A stretch of DNA of 64,000 nt. It comes from Cliona cf. orientalis. Lineage: Eukaryota; Porifera; Demospongiae; Clionaida; Clionaidae. The notes below the pieces were generated by a model. That model was not told the origin of the DNA, did not search any database, and was given only the letters and a program-made list of their open reading frames with translations. Below, one piece after another: positions 44,309-54,825 of the stretch. The position numbers and the translations under genes were made by a program. How positions within the stretch are numbered: position 1 is the first letter of the stretch; each line of letters starts with the position of its first letter. The DNA lies in the NCBI GenBank assembly GCA_963930775.1, contig OZ005690.1, forward strand, positions 6,060,225 through 6,124,224, read 5' to 3'.

Positions 44309-44992
44309 CATTGCATAGACTAATCCAGGTGGTAATGTTTACATGATGCTGCTAATTGAAGCAGCCATCCATCTCATGATCATTAGAACTGGAAGTCAAC
44401 ATAGCTACTATTAGTGGATTGATGAGGGTTTCTTGGTTTTATTGGGGTTCCTCCAAGATGGTGATCGGTCACATTGCTTCCACTCCAAATTAGATGTGCA
44501 GAGATGATAACAAGGATTCAGTTGGCACTCAGCATCGGGGAACCTTGCACACTGCTTCCCCGCACCTGTCAGCTGTCTGGACACTCTGTGACTGCATTGG
44601 GGCAGTTATTCTGAGCAGCTACTGCACCTACTAGCAAATACTGCAATCGTTTGGTGTCGATAGCTTCCACTCGGTGAGGCCTATTCAGTGATAAGTGGTT
44701 TTTATTTAAAGGTTGAAGTGTGCCCGATTTACGCGCCGATTATTGGTTTTCCATACATTTTTCCATAGAGCTAAAAATAAGTCTGCAAGGCATGTACTCA
44801 ACCGATTTGCTTGTTTCAGGCTTAAATGAAAGAGAATTTCCTAAGCTATCTTGTGATTTTTGTTTTTTGTTGTCAATCCCCTCCGGTGCTGAGTTATAAC
44901 TGCTTTTATGCGCCTAGGTCGATCGTCCGGAATCGCTACCCTAGGCCTATATCATGCACTGACTCTTTAGAAGACCTGAGTACCAGAACAAG

Positions 44993-45165
44993 GGCTGATC
45001 CAGGGGGGTGGATAAGGTGGCTAGCCACCCCCTTTCACCAGTTCTTTTATGCAACGTAGTATTGGAGACATCCACCATTATACCCCCCTTTCACCAGTAT
45101 AGTTTACTATGGGTAGCCACCCCATCAGCCACCTGAGTCCATATAAAATTTCTGGATCAGCACCT
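44993..45165. mobile_element. short inverted-repeat element
   Basis: GCTGATCCAGG at the left and CTGGATCAGC at the right are inverted; the interior has two copies of CACCCCCTTTCACCAGT-like sequence. 173 bp. Confidence 0.55.
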
Positions 45166-45520
45166 GCAGAACCCTGTTCAGGTGCAGGGTATGTAGCTAG
45201 CTAGTTAAATACTCCCGATATTGAGCAGGCATATAGCTACATATTGAGAAATGCTATAGTGCATGAGTCATGCATACGTGTAGCGGTGAGGGTTCTGCAC
45301 TCCTGTGCGTTCATTTTTACTGAATCTTAGCTGATTGGGTTTGGGTTGTCAAAAATAAAGGTTTATAAGTGTGCATTGTTGGCAAACTGCATGTTTGCAA
45401 AAATGCAAGATTGAAAAAATACAAGTTTGCAAGAGTACAAGATTGAAAAGTAGCGAAATTCAACTTCGAAATATTATGGTATGGAATGGCCCTTCCGGGC
45501 CACTGTACTAAACAAAGACC
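45165..45520. repeat. dispersed repeat, inverted copy of 38940-39430
   Basis: See 38940-39430 for shared landmarks. Confidence 0.6.
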
Positions 45521-45958
45521 AGAAGACAGAGAAACTCTTCTACTTTCTGCTCGTTCAAGTCCTATAACCCGGAGACATTCATGAGCTCCGCGGTAGGCGC
45601 TTCTGTGCATGCTACTCGCACGCGCTAGCAAAAAGTGCCTCGTGCAAAACTGAGTGGGGCATTTAGGTTCCCTTGGATTGATTCCCATGATTCAACCCCC
45701 ATTCAATAGCTCTTGTGTTGCTCTACAATGTGAGACTGGAACGAAATTTTTCAGTTTGGGTTTGGTTATTCTATACAAACAATGTAATGTAATGTTCCAG
45801 TAGAGCTTGATGGATTTAGTCCACAGACTTGCTACAGTAACTAGCTATAGGCTTACTGTGGCATAAATTCATAATATTCCTGACATCTAATTTCATCCTG
45901 TTGAGATGTATCTTTCCTAATTGCTATTGCCAGGGCAAAAGATGTGCACAAATATTAC

Positions 45959-46288
45959 CAAGAGTAGATTAGAGATAAGAGTGTTGAACTACGACATTAA
46001 TTTTGGTAGATGTGCGTCACATAATATATGTAGGTATAGGTTGAGCCAGGAGCATATGAGCCGCCCGAAGGTTGAGCCTAAATGAAATTAACACCCACTT
46101 GTACTACATTATAGTTCACAGCTACAGTACAGGTGGCTAAGGTCTGCATGAGTCATGCACCCAGTTGTGTTTACTTAATACTTGCTTGACTATACACCAC
46201 AGTGGCACTACTGCCTGTAGTCATTCTACCGGAACGTTATTCTAGCGTTTGCACAGTAGTTGAACACTCTTATCTCTAATCTACTCTT
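45959..46288. mobile_element. MITE with 8 bp target duplication
   Basis: Ends AAGAGTAGATTAGAGATAAG and reverse complement, about 36 bp. AATATTAC lies at 45951-45958 and 46289-46296. 330 bp, hAT-like by duplication length. Confidence 0.82.
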
Positions 46289-46731
46289 AATATTACACAT
46301 GATATCAAAATAGGTCGTCAAGTTACTTCCCTGGGATTCTTGAAATAGAGTTCAAAACGGTTGACGTGATTGGTTGACTAAAAAGACAGTAACATTCGCA
46401 GATTATATAGCTACCAATCACTTTGAAATTCCTGGAGCTTACCAGTAGTCTTGAAATATAATGTCCCTGACTGGTGCTAATTATGATTACACAATAAAAC
46501 TATGTATATGATGTTTAAAAGTACAACATATTATTATTAATTTTATTGATAATGTCTATTAGATGCATATAATATACCTGTCGTATGTATATTATTATAA
46601 ATTAGGTGCCGGTGGAAAATTTGTTCAAGATCTCTTTAATTGATATATTCTGCACAACAGAGGAGGACACTAATTTTTTAGACCTAGCTATGAATTCGAA
46701 TGTTATTATAAAACGGCTGATCCTAACTAAA

Positions 46732-48107
46732 TACCGTAGAAACTGGTTGTTAAGGTACCATTTAATTGCGTGGGCGTGAGCGTCAGGAATGGCTAATTCA
46801 ATTAGCGAATCGTGAAGGGGCGTGGCCGAAGAGGCCATACGAGTGCTTTTGGTCGAAGGTGGGCGTGTCCAGAATCGGCCAGGGACGATTATGCGCGTGT
46901 AATTAGCGACCGGAAGTGGCCCCTGAAGAAAAGGCCGGTAATTGCCCACATCAAAGCATTCTTTCTTAACTATTAACCGCAACGACTTAAAAAAAAAAAA
47001 AAAAAAAAAAAAGCTTATTAGGCCTAATTAAGCATGTGGGCGTGTTCCTGGCACTGTGTGGAGTGTGTGCGTGTGCATTAATGCAGGTTTTATTGCTTCC
47101 GATTGGGCGTGGCTTCACGGGCCAGTGCTTGGACATCGGCGCCTGGGACTTGGCCTCGGCGATAGGTGGGCGTGTCCCGGAAGCGGTGGTGACCTTTGAA
47201 CCCCGCGAGGAGGCTTTGGGGGCGTGGCAGGAGGTCAAAGGTGAGGCCATGTCTGTTAATGAGGCACTGTACGGCGGTGCGATCGAGGGGCCTGTACGGC
47301 TGGACGGAAGCTGACGATGGTTTGAAGCGGATGTGGTTGCGATGACGTGTTGTTACTCCGCCCACACAGGAAATGAGGTGAGCTCTTGCGTGGGCGGTGT
47401 GGCAGAACGGCCTCCAAGTGTTTGTGTGTGTTTTGGCCTTGAGGAAGCTGTGTGTTTTAATTGGGATTGATTGTGGGCTTCCGGTGGACATCCGGTGGTT
47501 AGTAGGCACTTGATTGAGAATGGTGGTCCTTGGGGAACAGGGTGGGGCTGTTTTGGGCGTGGCCTGGCCCCTCCCTTCCGGCTCGGCTTCCGGTCCATGG
47601 AGGATATTAAATGAACACTTCCGGCTCTAGCAGCCACACCCCTGAGACCTGTGCAATTAAAAGGGCGTGGTTACACAACATGCACCTCACTAATGACTTT
47701 GATGTGGTTTAGGTGTCATATCCCCCACCTCACGCCCACGCAATTTAATGGTACCTTAAGCGCATACTTTTTATTAAGCGCATAGTTTTGTGCGAGCTTT
47801 GCCGCTCTTTGTTAGGCGCATATGCCCAGTAAGCCACCTGAACGACGAGCGATCTGTTACACGAGCCCAGAAAGAAGGCTAGAAGTAGGCTGGAGAAACG
47901 TCGAAAATATGCTCCCTGGTCGCTTCTTGGCCACCGTTGTAGGCCTTTCTACCCTCGATACGTTCTTTACGCATGCCCCACCTACCGTGTTTTAGCACTT
48001 TTAATTAAGCGCATGCTTCCTGTTAAGCGCATACTTTTTGTTAAGCGCATATTTTCTTGCTGCCGCGTGTTATAAGCGCATGCGCTTAACAACCAGTTTC
48101 TACGGTA
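46732..48107. mobile_element. TA-flanked element E, split by C1
   Basis: Ends TACCGTAGAAACTGGTTGTT and reverse complement. The right part carries repeated AAGCGCATACTTTTTGTT / GCGCTTAA motifs. The intact relative is at 53279-53673 in the opposite orientation. Confidence 0.87.
46754..47755. mobile_element. TTAA element C1 (piggyBac-type target), 1002 bp
   Basis: Ends GGTACCATTTAATTGCGTGG and (as reverse complement) GGTACCATTAAATTGCGTGG, flanked on both sides by TTAA (46750-46753, 47756-47759). GC-rich with many GGGCGTGG motifs and an A-run at 46987-47011. No transposase. The frames within it are repeated in C2 and C3 and are not genes. Confidence 0.88.
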
Positions 48108-49179
48108 CTCTGCCATTGATTGATTGAGGCTCAGGGGCACTGCATGCAGCTGTGTAACAGTATGTTGTTGGTGGTAGACCATGGCCACCTGCAAGTAAGC
48201 CTTGGCACATGCGCGCAGATCCAAGAAGACTTGCGTTGATTGCATTGTAATGTGATGTCATGCCAGAATCATAATAGCAATCACAGGTATGATCATCTGT
48301 ATTGTACATGTGCTATATATAATTACTATACTGAGACCAAGCTAGGCTTGTAGAATCATTAGGGCCTAGAGGAGAAGATCTAGAGGGCATGTAGGTAGCT
48401 AGGCACCTGGCAAAAATTCATAATTATGTAAGCTAAAAATCTGCCTCATATAAGGTGTAATATAATGAAGTACAAATAGCAGCGCACAATACATAGCTAA
48501 TATAGGGCAGTGTAGTATGACAGTTGGATCCATGTAGCTATACGTAGGCGTGAGCCTAATATGCCCGCATAATTATCAGGCCTGTGTACATACGAATAAA
48601 ATGAATGGCATAATTTGAGAATAATAGGGAGAATTTGAGCATACCTTTCGGAGAATCTATAGCCAAGAATCTCATGCAATCCTGTAAGTGAAGCACCGAA
48701 ATTGACTGTTACAAATTAAATTAATAATATTTCGCATGAAATATCAAACATGACATCTATGATTACTAAAGTATTTAAATGATATTTCTACTAGGTAGCT
48801 TGCAATTGGGAAGAATAATAAGAGAAATCTGTGAGAATTGCATAACAGAATAATAGGCAAAAAAATGCATGTATGCACATAAGGCTCGGGCCTAGACTGA
48901 ATTCATGCATTCAATTCTACTTGAATATTACATTACATTACATCATTAGCATAGAATATAGAAAAAAGATTGCACTGATTAAATTTTTCTAGTCATGATT
49001 ACTGCAAAAAGTTCAAACTGAATAAATTTGTAGTACACAATCATACAAATCATGTGTATACTAACCTATAGCTAATAGAGTTATTCAACTACCCTCAACT
49101 ATCTATGATTTTAACCTATCAATGTCACTACTGTTGTCAATCTTGTCAGTTCATAGACTCAATATCTGCATGATCTCAA
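48108..49179. other. no gene seen
   Basis: AT-rich sequence downstream of the secreted repeat protein gene, with no supportable feature. Confidence 0.3.
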
Positions 49180-50605
49180 TTAACGTAGCTCCCATGACAT
49201 CCGACAGCCTCCTCCCCTATTGTCCGTGTCGTCTCTGTAGTATGTTGTCCAGTGATTGGAGTAAGCACAAAGTTCTTTATCCTCTCCAGCACCACACTGA
49301 CCCTCATCACCCCGGGCATCTGGATACCAGATATAGCAGAGCTGGACGGAACGAAGCCACTCAGGTGCATCAGTAGGAACAGAGAGCATCCATGACATTC
49401 TACATCCACCACCTCTATTATCTGTGTCGTCTCGATACTCAGCAGTATAAGATCCAATGGAAGCACACAGCAGTTGAGCTGCACCTCCTCCACACTGTCC
49501 ACCATTACCATCTGCATACCACCGATAGCAAATTTGCACATTTTCCTTGAACCAGTCGGGAGCATAAGGTGACCTGAGCATTTACATGATACAAAATATC
49601 ATTATAATGTTAGCTATAGATAATATTGCTATCTTACTACAGACCTGATACCCCATTGCATTCGGCAGCCTCCTGGACGACCGTCAGTGTCATCACGATA
49701 AACCCTGGTTGGATTTCCAACATGTGCACAGATCTCTTGAGGCTCACTGCCATCGCCACACTGACCTCCATCACCATCTGCACGCCACTTGTAACATAAT
49801 TGGGTATAAGTTGAGAACCAGGTTGGGGCGTCGGCTATATAGTGGGCAGAGAAATCAATGTACTGCTGAATCGAAATTACAAATTTGAGATGAATTACCT
49901 GCTATGATAGCATGTTCTTCATCAATGGCTGATTGAGCTAGCTCATCTGGAACGGATGCAAGTTCAAGTAATACAGTTGGCTAATACGGTTACCGTATAA
50001 TAATTATTACATGTATGCCACAATAAACTAATCGTTAGTTATAGATGTCAAAGTATCTCAATTAATTTATAAATTTGGCAGGTTGCATCAAACCTGTCTG
50101 GACATGCATGCAGATAATAATCAAGTAGCACCACCTAGCAGATGAATCAGTGTACAACAGTTAAGTATTCACAGTCTAGTGACACAAATGCAAACGAGGT
50201 AAGATATTATATTAGGTTATGTTATGTTTTTTATTCATCAAGCAAGCTTTTAATTAGCTAGATTGCTAACATACATAATACGAAATCTATGTGTGATCCA
50301 AGGTTCAAGTCAAGAGGGACAATTGCAAGCCACAATGTCATATATACACTCAGCTTCATTAATAATAATAATTCATCCAGTTACTTATAATGTTAGTAGA
50401 ACCAGAAGCATAAAATGACCTCAATCATGAGGTGGCTGCATGTACATGTATGTATTAAATATAAAAGCTCACCATCAGCCATGATCATGGCATTATCCAA
50501 CTGCTGTAGAGAGAGCTCATTGTCGGGTTTATCATTAGGCCAAGCTACAACTAAGGCCAATAGTGTAGTAAAGACAATTGCAATAGATAGAACTTTCATT
50601 TGCAA
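49180..50605 (-). CDS. secreted protein with three ~60-residue Cys repeats, four exons
   Basis: Exons 50605-50473 (signal peptide, LLALVVAWP), 49946-49899, 49834-49645 and 49573-49180, with phases 1, 1 and 2 and 254 residues in all. After an acidic propeptide-like stretch come three tandem units. Each reads APxWF..VQLCYxWYADG, GGQCG, LCA, then YRDDTDNRGGGCRMSW, with four cysteines per unit (LCY, QCG, LCA, GCR). The last two units share one exon and the first has its own. The acidic YRDDTD motif could bind a metal, but that is inference. I do not recognise the domain. The exon 3 donor (GTCTGT) is non-standard; GTAAGA seven bases further would break the phase. Confidence 0.7.
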
Positions 50606-50950
50606 TCTGTATTGTATCCTTGGCGCACAGGGAACTTTTGAAGTTAAATTCAGAATTACCAGCTAGCTATCAGTTTGTTCAAGTGGTTTGAGTCAAAGAC
50701 GATGTATGCCAATTTTATATTCACGGGATATACCATTAGTGGATTTACAATTAAGGCTTACTTGCAGGTAGCTACTGACTGAATTGTTACTAATAGAACC
50801 TGCACCTGCCAAATGTAAAGATGCCACATGCATGCAGTAACTAGTGTATCATAATATGTACGTGGCTTAATGCCCCCAATATTTGAGTGATGAGATTCTG
50901 TGTACACCATCGTGTCGGAAACTACTAACACTGAATCATTATACAGTTAA

Positions 50951-51964
50951 GGTAGCATTTAATTGCGTGGGCGTGAGCGTCAGGAATGGCTAATTCAATT
51001 AGCGAATCGTGAAGGGGCGTGGCCGAAGAGGCCATACGAGTGCTTTTGGTCGAAGGTGGGCGTGTCCAGAATCGGCCAGGGATGATTATGCGCGTGTAAT
51101 TAGCGACCGGAAGTGGCCCCTGAAGAAAAGGCCGGTAATTGCCCACATCAAAGCAAGATCAAAGCATTCTTTCTTAACTATTAACCGCAACGACTTAAAA
51201 AAAAAAAAAAAAAAAAAAAAAGCTTATTAGGCCTAATTAAGCATGTGGGCGTGTTCCTGGCACTGTGTGGAGTGTGTGCGTGTGCATTAATGCAGGTTTT
51301 ATTGCTTCCGATTGGGCGTGGCTTCACGGGCCAGTGCTTGGACATCGGCGCCTGGGACTTGGCCTCGGCGATAGGTGGGCGTGTCCCGGAAGCGGTGGTG
51401 ACCTTTGAACCCCACGAGGAGGCTTTGGGGGCGTGGCAGGAGGTCAAAGGTGAGGCCATGTCTGTTAATGAGGCACTGTACGGCGGTGCGATCGAGGGGC
51501 CTGTACGGCTGGACGGAAGCTGACGATGGTTTGAAGCGGATGTGGTTGCGATGACGTGTTGTTACTCCGCCCACACAGGAAATGAGGTGAGCTCTTGCGT
51601 GGGCGGTGTGGCAGAACGGCCTCCAAGTGTTTGTGGGTGTTTTGGCCTTGAGGAAGCTGTGTGTTTTGATTGGGATTGATTGTGGGCTTCCGGTGGACAT
51701 CCGGTGGTTAGTAGGCACTTGATTGAGAATGGTGGTCCTTGGGGAACAGGGTGGGGCTGTTTTGGGCGTGGCCTGGCCCCTCCCTTCCGGCTCGGCTTCC
51801 GGTCCATGGAGGATATTAAATGAACACTTCCGGCTCTAGCAGCCACACCCCTGAGACCTGTGCAATTAAAAGGGCGTGGTTACACAACATGCACCTCACT
51901 AATGACTTTGATGTGGTTTAGGTGTCATATCCCCCACCTCACGCCCACGCAATTTAATGGTACC
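50951..51964. mobile_element. TTAA element C2, 1014 bp
   Basis: Almost identical to C1, with TTAA at 50947-50950 and 51965-51968 and a different genomic flank. One notable difference is a short CAAAGCAAGAT duplication near 51150. The high identity points to recent movement. Confidence 0.9.
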
Positions 51965-52071
51965 TTAAACTATGCATACTCATCATGTATATACACTCAA
52001 TTATTGCATGGGGACATTAAGCCACACTTAGTGTAGGTAGTTACTGGCATCCTCTCTATTAATGCACATCA

Positions 52072-52526
52072 TGATAGGTGCAGGTGTTAACAATTCTGCA
52101 CCCACCTCGATCCAGACGGATAGAAAGCTGATAAATGCTGCAGATGCAATGTTATACAGTATGTGGTGACTAAATGGTTACTAGAAACTGTACCTGCATG
52201 CCAGATGTGCATCTAGCTATAGGAATACCACATGCAGAAACAAAATTAATGTGGCTTAATGTATACCCAAAGATTCTGTATTCCGTATAGTCTTATAGGA
52301 AATTAACTTATGTTTTTATACTGAATCATGTATACTCATCACACTCTATTGCATGACAATAAATTTGAGTTGGTTTGGCAGTACGTTGCTGCAAATGGTA
52401 TCGTGCACATCTGGTAGGTGCAGTTTCTATCACCTGCATTGCATCAGATCTACAGCACTTATAATTATCAGCTTCCTATCCATCTGGAGGAGGTGGGTGC
52501 GGGATTGTTAGAACCTGCACCTATAT
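52072..52526. repeat. inverted repeat pair
   Basis: 52072-52155 and 52434-52526 are imperfect reverse complements (GGTGCAGGTGTTAACAATTC against GATTGTTAGAACCTGCACC). A relative of the right tip and its flank (AGAACCTGCACCT, GCATGCAGTAACTAG) occurs at 50790-50850. Possible MITE of about 455 bp. Confidence 0.55.
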
Positions 52527-52651
52527 CGTAATAATGATGTGCACACGATTTAGCTATCATAGAGAGGATACCGCATGCAGTAACTAGCTAGTGTGGCTCC
52601 ATGCAGCTATAGATGTATAGAGAGCGGTATAGAGATTAGCAAGGTAAGAAG

Positions 52652-52995
52652 TAGTCTGGCGGGCCAGCCCCATCATAAGCGGGAGGAAGGGTCTGGTGTC
52701 ATGCCTATAAGCGAGTTGTACCTGCTGCAGCCAGGAGTGCAGCCCAATCAGATCATCGCTCCACGTCATCACCAATATTATGGGGCTGTCCCAAATGCAC
52801 AAGCTGACCAATCAGGTACCAGATCTCCTTGTTCAATAATTATAGCTATGGCTGTCCCTACCATTCGCTCTGACCAACCAAGATCGAGTGTGGTTTTGCA
52901 CATGCCGCATAACAGCTAAGCACTGAAACAATTCACGTATAGGCATGATACCAGACCCTTCCTCCCTCTTGTGAAGGGGCTGGCCCACCAGACTA
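52652..52995. mobile_element. element with 58 bp inverted ends and 15 bp flanking repeat
   Basis: TAGTCTGGCGGGCCAGCCCC at the left, its reverse complement at the right, with few mismatches over 58 bp. TAGCAAGGTAAGAAG (52637-52651) and TAGCTAGGTAAGAAG (52996-53010) flank it. 344 bp. Confidence 0.8.
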
Positions 52996-53278
52996 TAGCT
53001 AGGTAAGAAGAGGGAGAATCAAGCATAAACTGAAGATTGTCTACCACTATATGTGTCCAACACCACGCCTCTCAATAGCATCTGACATAGTCTGTAATTA
53101 GTTACGTCTCATGCACCCCAATTAAGGTCTTGTGTTGATCATGACCTACCCAATGATCACCCATACCCCTCTGGTAGCTGGTAATTTACCTATAAATTTT
53201 TTGATTGCTAGGCGATGGTCAATAATGGTGAGTGTATGACAGGGAAATGCTGCCAACCAATGGCCACCAATGATATCA

Positions 53279-53673
53279 TACCGTAGAAACTGGTTGTTAA
53301 GCGCATGCGCTTATAACACGCGGCAGCAAGAAAATATGCGCTTAACAAAAAGTATGCGCTTAACAGGAAGCATGCGCTTAATTAAAAGTGCTAAAACACG
53401 GTAGGTGGGGCGTGCGTAAAGAACATTTCGAGGGTAGAAAGGCCTACAACGATGGCCAAGAAGCGACCAGAGAGCGTAATTCTCGACGTTTTCTTCTCCA
53501 GTATACTTCTATCCGTCTTTCTGGGCTCATGTAACTGATCGCTTGTCGTTTAGGTGGCCTGCTGGGCATATGCGCCTAACAAAGAGCGGTAAGGCTCGCA
53601 CAAAACTATATTGCGCTTAATAAAAAGTATGCGCTTAACAGCGAGCAGCGCTTAACAACCAGTTTCTACGGTA
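53279..53673. mobile_element. TA-flanked element F, intact relative of E
   Basis: TACCGTAGAAACTGGTTGTT at the left and reverse complement at the right. 395 bp, with five or more TATGCGCTTAACA-type units near both ends. Confidence 0.88.
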
Positions 53674-53808
53674 TTACGTATTTCATTGTACAAGTCCTTT
53701 AATGTGGATCTGTGGGAGGGTTCATAGGTCAAATCGTCAACCCAGCAATTGACTTAGATGATTGGTAGGCAATTACCGAATCATCAGGCAAGGGTGTGGG
53801 GATGTAGG

Positions 53809-54160
53809 TTATCTCATATACCTTATTAAATGAGACGATGTTGTCGTGAACATCTTTTGACGGAGTAGCGAACGAGAGGTGATGATCAGCGGCTCCCAGC
53901 CTCTTCTAGCAGTCTCACACAAACAGAGGAGCCGGCCTGGAAGCATCATAGATAGGATCTTGTTGAGGCCAGGGTCAAAGGAGATGCTAACGTACCCATC
54001 CGGTTTATCATCTAGATAAAAGCAGTGAGGTTTTCCTTGTCCGTTCACAAAAGCTATGAATTCAATGGAACATGAATAGCCCCTTACACTTGCTCCATAC
54101 ATGTGGTGACCAATACCGCGTTCTGCATGCACTGGACCAAAAGTGACATTTCCTGTACTT
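53809..54160 (-). pseudogene. small fragment of a beta-helix membrane gene
   Basis: The frame encodes IGHHMYGASVRG and later SFDPGLNK, LLCLCE. These match GVGMHVYGTSIKN and RVCLCDLNG of the gene at 19990-23547 and FDPGFNETL of the locus at 60940-63022. Only this central segment remains. Confidence 0.6.
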
Positions 54161-54239
54161 CAATAACTACAGGATTGGTGCATGGGAGTCAAGATGCCGT
54201 TTCCTGTCATTTTCCTGTCCAGTACAAGTGGTATTTCAA

Positions 54240-54615
54240 CCACATTTCCCGCTAAGGCTGGCTGTATCACATGTCCTACAGTTTTTCTAGTATAAGACAG
54301 GCGGCATTTCAGCTACTTTTCCTATTTGGCTGTCTGCATCACATGTCCTACCATATTTCTACTACTAGAAAACTGACATTTCTTCCAGTTTTCCTATTTG
54401 GCTGACTGCATCATATGTCCTACCAAATTTCTACTACTAGAAAACTGACATTTCTTTCACTTTTCCTATTTCGCTGACTGCATCACATGTCCTACCACAT
54501 TTCCACTACTTGAGAACTGATGTTTCTGCAAATCATTACTTTGGCAGACTGCATCATGTGTCCCCCTATATTTCCACTACTTGAAACTGACATTTCCGCC
54601 ACTTCTGTCAGTCTT
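54240..54615. repeat. 70-72 bp minisatellite, about five copies
   Basis: Each unit contains CTGCATCACATGTCCTACCA, then TTTCTACTACTAGAAAACTG and ACATTTC..CACTTTTCCTATT. The copies diverge towards both ends. Confidence 0.85.
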
Positions 54616-54825
54616 TGTGCTTCTCACTATATGATATTAATTTCTGACAAATAATTATTATTGAATAGATACACTGTCTAGACCAGCCACGTCTAGCTCT
54701 ACATCACTAGCATGCACTTCACTGTACTGTTCACATTATGGGGGTGGAGTCTGCATGCATACGCGCGCGCGTACGCGTACGCGATACTGTCAGCGCCATG
54801 CGATCACGATCACATGACTTGCACG

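Noticed and set aside
44440..44700. Possible exon near TGGCACTCAGCATCGGGGAA
   Set aside because: All frames are short and no consistent splice pair was found.
45480..45720. THAP-type zinc finger exon on the minus strand (CPTQFCTRHF)
   Set aside because: Cys/His spacing and the required Trp/Pro positions do not fit, and stops interrupt the frame.
46987..47637. Overlapping frames of 87-139 residues on both strands
   Set aside because: They lie wholly inside TTAA element C1 and recur unchanged in C2 (and partly C3). GC-rich element sequence, no domain and no splice context.
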